This document shows positions 30,657 to 34,159 of a DNA stretch of 34,159 nt, piece by piece. Below the pieces are notes generated by a model. The model made no database searches. It was not told the DNA's origin and was given only the letters and a program-made list of their open reading frames with translations. The position numbers and the translations under genes are program-made. Origin of the DNA: an uncultured Bacteroidales bacterium (GTDB taxonomy: Bacteria; Bacteroidota; Bacteroidia; Bacteroidales; Paludibacteraceae). The stretch covers positions 1 to 34,159 of the forward strand of contig CAMKDV010000021.1 of assembly GCA_946411385.1 (NCBI GenBank). The letters are read 5' to 3'. How positions within the stretch are numbered: the first letter of the stretch is position 1; the number at the start of each line of letters is the position of its first letter.

Positions 30657-31229
30657 TTATAACGGATTATTACATAGCGTCTTAATCACTTTTGCAGGAT
30701 TACCGGCTACCATCACATCGTCAGGAATATCATGCGTCACAACGCTACCTGCACCTACTATCACACGATTGCCGATGGTCACACCCGGACATACGATAAC
30801 GCCACCGCCGAGCCAACAATCGTCGCCAATATGTATCGGCAGACCGGTCTCAATCGTCTTCCTACGCTCCTGATAGTCGTGCGGATGGTCGGGCGTCAAC
30901 AACTGACAGTTCGGTCCGATCAGCGTGTGTGCGCCGATAGTTATTCCGCCGCCGTCCAGGAAGACCGCGTTGAAGTTTATAACCACTCCTTCGCCAATGG
31001 TAATGCGGTCGCCGTGATCGCAACGAAAAGGCGGGATAACGAGTGCAGACGGATGCGCGTTAGGTAACAGTTTTTGCTGGCAACGACGGAACTCATCCAT
31101 ATCCCATGCGCCGCATTGATTGAAGTCACGCATGGCATAATAGGTCTGCTTGATGCGTGCCTGTATCTCCGCGTCCGTATAGTCATACGGTAGGTTACTT
31201 AGCATTTTCTCGTATTCGGTCATATTCAT
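30657..31229 (-). CDS. maa: Second maltose-type sugar O-acetyltransferase
   Basis: This 190-aa protein has the same layout as 630-1193: Mac-type N-terminus (MTEYEKMLSNLPYDYTDAEI), hexapeptide helix, likely catalytic His in TPDHPHDYQERR, and end GAGSVVTHDIPDDVMVAGNP. The two are clearly diverged paralogs rather than recent copies. It has its own promoter at 31291-31322. The start could be two codons later (31223). The acceptor sugar is unknown. Confidence 0.9.
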   Translation of the reverse strand: MNMTEYEKMLSNLPYDYTDAEIQARIKQTYYAMRDFNQCGAWDMDEFRRCQQKLLPNAHPSALVIPPFRCDHGDRITIGEGVVINFNAVFLDGGGITIGAHTLIGPNCQLLTPDHPHDYQERRKTIETGLPIHIGDDCWLGGGVIVCPGVTIGNRVIVGAGSVVTHDIPDDVMVAGNPAKVIKTLCNNPL

Positions 31230-31290
31230 ATCAAATCACTTACTACAGATTCCTTCTTGCCCATTTAACACGTATTTTCTGTTTCGCTTG

Positions 31291-31322
31291 CAAAGATACA
31301 AAATATTTTCCAAAAAAGCAAA
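31291..31322 (-). promoter_or_regulatory. Promoter of the second O-acetyltransferase gene
   Basis: On the minus strand TTTG (31319-31322), 20 nt, then TATCTTTG (31291-31298) is an exact match to the consensus, 62 nt before ATG 31229. An ATGTGCATTT motif just upstream also occurs in the cloverleaf element beside its promoter. Confidence 0.82.
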
Positions 31323-31380
31323 TGTCAAATGCACATTTCTGCAAATTCAGCAGAGAAAAGTGAGAATTTAAGCGGAAATG

Positions 31381-31401
31381 CGAGAAAAACTCGCACGCTT
31401 C
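31381..31401 (-). terminator. Short hairpin after the EamA gene
   Basis: TGCGAG/CTCGCA with a TTTTT loop lies just after the EamA stop codon on the minus strand and is followed by TTTCC. It is a possible weak terminator. Confidence 0.4.
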
Positions 31402-31416
31402 ATGTAACGCAACCTG

Positions 31417-32322
31417 CTACAGCGAGCCGAGGGCGAGGCAGAGGAGGCCGAGGAGGATGCCGACCATACACAATATCTTGGGAATCGCATTTTTCTCATG
31501 CAGAAAAATCAGTCCGTAGGCGAAGCCTATCACCGTTCCGCCGCGACGGATCGTACTCACCACCGCTATCAGCGAATCCGGATCGCGGAGCGCCAACATA
31601 TACACATTATCACTGATGATGAGAAAAATCGAGATCAACACTATCACCCACACACGCCTAATCGACGGTCGTGCGCCTTCACGACTATGCTCAATATGCC
31701 AAACGACGAGCATCATCAGCGCCTGATAGAGCGTGTAATAGACCTGAACGGCATTATGGTCGTAGCGGCGCATGAGGAACTTGTCGTACAAGCCCGAACA
31801 AGCGCCAATCAGGATGGCCAGCGCCAGGAAGGCATAGTACCGATTCATCTCGCGCTTGTGCTCCAACGTACCTGTTGACTTATGGGTGAATGAGAAAAGG
31901 AAGATCGTTCCGATAGCGATCAACACGCCTGTCCATTGCCAGCCGTTCAGCCTTTCGCCGAAAATCAGCACCGCACCCACCAGCGTCCACATAGGCCGCG
32001 TAGCCTGCATGGGACTGACCACCGACAGAGGCAGATGTTTGAGCGAGACGAACGCAAACACCCAACTACTCAGCACGATAACCGATTTCAACACAGTCAG
32101 CAGATGACCTTTGGCATCCAGTTGCGGCACAAAAAACGGCGTGCCGCTTATCGCTTCCGGCATGTATCGCGACAGCAGCAAGGGCATAGAAAGCAGCAAT
32201 GCCGACACGCAAACGCTGAGCGTCAGCACGTCCATCACCTTATTGTCCTGTAGTGCCGCCTTCTTACTGATGTCGTAGCACCCCAGACAAACCGCCGATA
32301 TAAATGCCAATACAATCCACAT
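31417..32322 (-). CDS. EamA/DMT superfamily transporter
   Basis: This protein of about 301 aa has ten hydrophobic segments in two repeats of five. It has the DMT feature of an early conserved Gly and acidic patch (MWIVLAFISAVCLGCYDISK), PMQATRPMWTLVGA in the fourth segment, and AVVSTIRRGGTVIGFAYG in the matching position of the second half. DMT proteins export or import metabolites; the substrate is unknown. ATG 32322 gives a normal N-terminus; an ATG four codons upstream (32334) is possible. It is overlapped by a tiny frame at 32328-32417. Confidence 0.85.
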   Translation of the reverse strand: MWIVLAFISAVCLGCYDISKKAALQDNKVMDVLTLSVCVSALLLSMPLLLSRYMPEAISGTPFFVPQLDAKGHLLTVLKSVIVLSSWVFAFVSLKHLPLSVVSPMQATRPMWTLVGAVLIFGERLNGWQWTGVLIAIGTIFLFSFTHKSTGTLEHKREMNRYYAFLALAILIGACSGLYDKFLMRRYDHNAVQVYYTLYQALMMLVVWHIEHSREGARPSIRRVWVIVLISIFLIISDNVYMLALRDPDSLIAVVSTIRRGGTVIGFAYGLIFLHEKNAIPKILCMVGILLGLLCLALGSL

Positions 32323-32327
32323 AGGTT

Positions 32328-32417
32328 CTACCAATTGTCATGCAAACGATTACGGAAATCCTCTGACGATGGCATTAGCAGCACAGTTGTCAAAACAAAA
32401 GACAGTAGTTGTTTCAT
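32328..32417 (-). pseudogene. 29-codon signal-peptide relic or leader peptide
   Basis: ATG 32417 opens a frame reading MKQLLSFVLTTVLLMPSSED, then a short tail and stop at 32328. The first 17 residues are a signal peptide without a mature protein. It is likely the stump of a deleted exported protein, or a translated leader overlapping the EamA start. Confidence 0.35.
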
Positions 32418-32481
32418 ATCTAAAAATATAGTGTGTCAGTAATTGTTCTGCCAATGGGACGTACCATGTGCGAACCTCTTC

Positions 32482-33174
32482 TCATTTCAAGCGCAAGGTC
32501 TTTAACAAAGCCTTTTGTTCGTCCGTGATACGGAAACTCTCAACGGCTTTCTGTATGGTTTTGTTGTGCGTGTCTTTCTCCAAGCGATGTTGCTCGATAT
32601 AGGGCAGCGCGGCATCCCTTTGTTTGGCAAGCGCCGTAGCAAAGAACCATGCCTGCATCATGCGGATGTAATACTCATCGCTTTTAATGGATGCAACCCA
32701 CTCCAAGTACTCCGGCCGGAAAGCCTCGTCCAAAAAATATCGCATCAGCGTCCCTATGCCAAAGCGTTTCGTATAGGTGTGCTTGCTTCTCATCCACTTG
32801 CGAATGAGCGGTAACAGTTCAGTCGTGTGTCTCTTGAAGCAACTTGGCGATAGTTGGTCACATGTTGCCCAATTATCTACATACGGCAGGAATTTCTCCA
32901 GATTAGCGATACAGGTGTTGAAATTTTTCTCTTCCGACAGGATAAACGCGTGCAGTTGGTTCTCGTCAAAATAGCGGTGTGGCAAAGATTGCAAGAACTC
33001 CTTTGCTGCTGGAGTCCGGCTGAGTTGCTTTGCCATCTTGCGCAAGTCCGGTGTCCGCACACCGATAACCGTCTCGCGTTGAACTGTCGGCAGCAACTTA
33101 CTTTGGAAGTCGGCATACGATTTGTCTTGCAGATCAAAGAGTAGGGCGGTAATATCTATGCTATCAGTTTTCAT
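32482..33174 (-). CDS. AlkD-like DNA alkylation repair protein
   Basis: This protein of about 230 aa is built of HEAT-like helix repeats. It has AlkD landmarks: VIGVRTPDLRKMAKQL, a WATCDQLSPSCFKRH segment carrying the Trp and Asp of the active groove, RSKHTYTKRFGIGTLMRYFL and YIRMMQAWFFATAL. AlkD enzymes remove bulky N3/N7-alkylated bases as DNA glycosylases. Start MKTDSIDIT at 33174 gives a normal N-terminus and overlaps the DUF4250 gene by 11 nt, so translation is coupled. It is third in an operon that begins at the promoter of element copy B. Confidence 0.9.
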   Translation of the reverse strand: MKTDSIDITALLFDLQDKSYADFQSKLLPTVQRETVIGVRTPDLRKMAKQLSRTPAAKEFLQSLPHRYFDENQLHAFILSEEKNFNTCIANLEKFLPYVDNWATCDQLSPSCFKRHTTELLPLIRKWMRSKHTYTKRFGIGTLMRYFLDEAFRPEYLEWVASIKSDEYYIRMMQAWFFATALAKQRDAALPYIEQHRLEKDTHNKTIQKAVESFRITDEQKALLKTLRLK

Positions 33175-33367
33175 CGTATCCAATCGGTCTAAATTGTTCT
33201 TGTTCTTCGCTATAGACATAACCGGCATCATAGAGAAGGGCTTTGATCTTCACCGGCTCGGTATTGAAGTTATAGCATAGTGATTCGAGCGAGTCAAACT
33301 CCTCGTCGCGGAGCAGCATATTGATGCTCGATACTAATATGGCAGGGTTTTGCGGTAAGTAGTCCAT
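33164..33367 (-). CDS. DUF4250 domain protein
   Basis: This 67-aa protein matches the DUF4250 pattern: LPQNPAILVSSINMLLRDEE, FDSLESLCYNFN, and ALLYDAGYVYSEEQEQFRPI. The family is small, widespread in Bacteroidota and Firmicutes, and of unknown function; the layout suggests a helix-turn-helix-like fold. It starts 1 nt after the lipoprotein gene ends and overlaps the alkD gene. Confidence 0.85.
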   Translation of the reverse strand: MDYLPQNPAILVSSINMLLRDEEFDSLESLCYNFNTEPVKIKALLYDAGYVYSEEQEQFRPIGYDEN

Positions 33368-33368
33368 A

Positions 33369-33875
33369 TTATTGTAACAAGGATTTTAGCAATTCAACAG
33401 ACAAATCCGTTTGTTCCTCCAGTATCGGTGCCACATTGAGCATGTGTCGCTGGTCGGTGACATCCCAATGGAAGCCATTCGGCACTTGCTTGGTTTCCCC
33501 TTGCAGCACATATACATAACCAAAGGTCTTGCCATCCTTAAGCAAGCGGTCGATACACAGCACGCGGCAGTTGCGCTTGTTAATCACCACATTACGCCAG
33601 ATATATTGCTGAGGCTGTGCAGAGTGCGTCGAGCCGAAAGTCGTTCGCCAAATCCATGATGCGCCCTCGTTATCTACCTCGTAGTCGGGTAGCAGATCCA
33701 CATACTTGTCGCATTTGAACGCATATACTTCCGGCTTTACTTGTTTGAACTCGCTGACCGCAAAAGGCATGTCTCTACGCAAACTTTGCTCATATTGCGC
33801 TTCCGTCAACGGCTTTTGTATACCGCACGAGACGAAGCAAAATGCCGCCAAGACTATGGTGATTAGTTTTTTCAT
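33369..33875 (-). CDS. Putative lipoprotein
   Basis: This 168-aa protein has a lipobox signal (FVSC, Cys about 17) and a mature part with YAFKCDKYVDLLPDYEVDNE, WRTTFGSTHSAQPQQYIWRN and GYVYVLQGETKQVPNGFHWD. I do not recognise the family. It is probably anchored to a membrane outside the cytoplasm. It is the first gene after element copy B, 30 nt downstream of that element's -7 box. Confidence 0.75.
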   Translation of the reverse strand: MKKLITIVLAAFCFVSCGIQKPLTEAQYEQSLRRDMPFAVSEFKQVKPEVYAFKCDKYVDLLPDYEVDNEGASWIWRTTFGSTHSAQPQQYIWRNVVINKRNCRVLCIDRLLKDGKTFGYVYVLQGETKQVPNGFHWDVTDQRHMLNVAPILEEQTDLSVELLKSLLQ

Positions 33876-33904
33876 GTAATATCTTCGTTTGTTTCATTTA
33901 CAGC

Positions 33905-34106
33905 GCAAAGTTACGAAAAAAAATGCACATTTGCAACTTTTCCCGAAAAAAAATAGCAATTTATTGCATTTTTTAGCATGAATGCCCTGCTTATGCTCGC
34001 ATAGAAGCAAGGGTATTCTTGCTAAAAGAGGAGACACGAAGTGTCATTTTTCTTCGGGAATATACCGCGTAAATGTCCGGCATTGCCTTCCAGTAATTTC
34101 GAGGTG
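33905..34106 (-). repeat. Cloverleaf/promoter element, copy B
   Basis: This is the inverted counterpart of 3434-3635, the same length and roughly 90% identical by eye. The outer stem (33938-33954 with 34046-34060 and beyond) is kept with one G-T pair. The GACAC/GTGTC hairpin (34033-34045) is intact. The long stem (33971-33987 with 34011-34027) has two mismatches, and the TGCAAT hairpin (33955-33968) one. The promoter end is identical. Flanking DNA beyond 34106 is not shared, although it again holds a hairpin (TTCCCCCG/CGGGGGAA). Copy A folds more perfectly, so copy B is probably older. Confidence 0.85.
33906..33937 (-). promoter_or_regulatory. Element-borne promoter of the lipoprotein-DUF4250-AlkD operon
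   Basis: On the minus strand GTTG (33934-33937), 20 nt, then TAACTTTG (33906-33913). It is the only promoter seen before the operon. Confidence 0.8.
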
Positions 34107-34159
34107 ATGTTCCCCCGATGAAACGGGGGAAACGAGCACGCGGAGCGGGCAGAGGAAAA

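Noticed and set aside
3434..34106. Composite transposon bounded by the two elements
   Set aside because: The elements are inverted, but no transposase lies between them and the content is ordinary chromosomal genes; 30 kb apart is better explained by independent insertions.

Overview
The window looks like chromosomal DNA from a member of the Bacteroidales (Bacteroidota), probably an uncultured gut or rumen lineage. The evidence is gene content (DUF4491, DUF4250, circularly permuted amino-acid ABC transporter, giant LamG surface protein), short lipoprotein signal peptides ending in a Cys, weak or absent Shine-Dalgarno sequences, and repeated promoters of the Bacteroidetes type (TTTG about 20 nt upstream of TAnnTTTG). 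By eye, coding GC is near 50% and intergenic DNA is AT-rich. I saw no rRNA, tRNA or CRISPR array.

Layout. 1-2446 is a leftward operon: BASS-type transporter, maltose-type O-acetyltransferase, DUF4491 membrane protein and an edge-truncated lipoprotein with a 24-bp in-frame tandem repeat. 2447-3777 is a graveyard of mobile or defence DNA: short repeats, a decayed DUF3987-like primase tail, a ~200-bp cloverleaf-forming element ending in a promoter, and a DUF6922-like stub. 3778-13740 is one rightward gene for a 3320-aa exported multi-domain (LamG, FN3-like, carboxypeptidase-regulatory-like, BACON-like) protein with a strong terminator. 13847-16690 holds a small-molecule kinase, a DUF389 membrane protein and several duplicated gene scraps, including a chimera of three genes. 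16694-19229 is a two-gene amino-acid ABC transporter. 19300-22709 holds an exported metallo-hydrolase and a reversed alcohol/aldehyde dehydrogenase fusion.

22747-28400 is a compact leftward redox/oxidative-stress cluster behind one clear promoter: glutathione peroxidase, OhrR-type regulator, ferritin-like protein, FMN-binding oxidase-like protein, a 57-aa winged-helix-like protein, a rubredoxin, a metallo-beta-lactamase/rubredoxin fusion, a radical SAM enzyme, a flavodoxin-like protein and a ZIP transporter. 28601-34159 holds an exported nitroreductase, YbjQ, NUDIX, an A1S_2505-like protein, a second O-acetyltransferase, an EamA transporter, AlkD, DUF4250 and a lipoprotein. This last operon starts at the promoter of a second, inverted copy of the cloverleaf element.

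The most unusual signals are the paired cloverleaf/promoter elements at both ends of the window, the semi-periodic short-word repeats present both between genes and in frame inside genes, and the redox cluster with its lactonase-like/rubredoxin fusion beside a radical SAM and flavodoxin pair.
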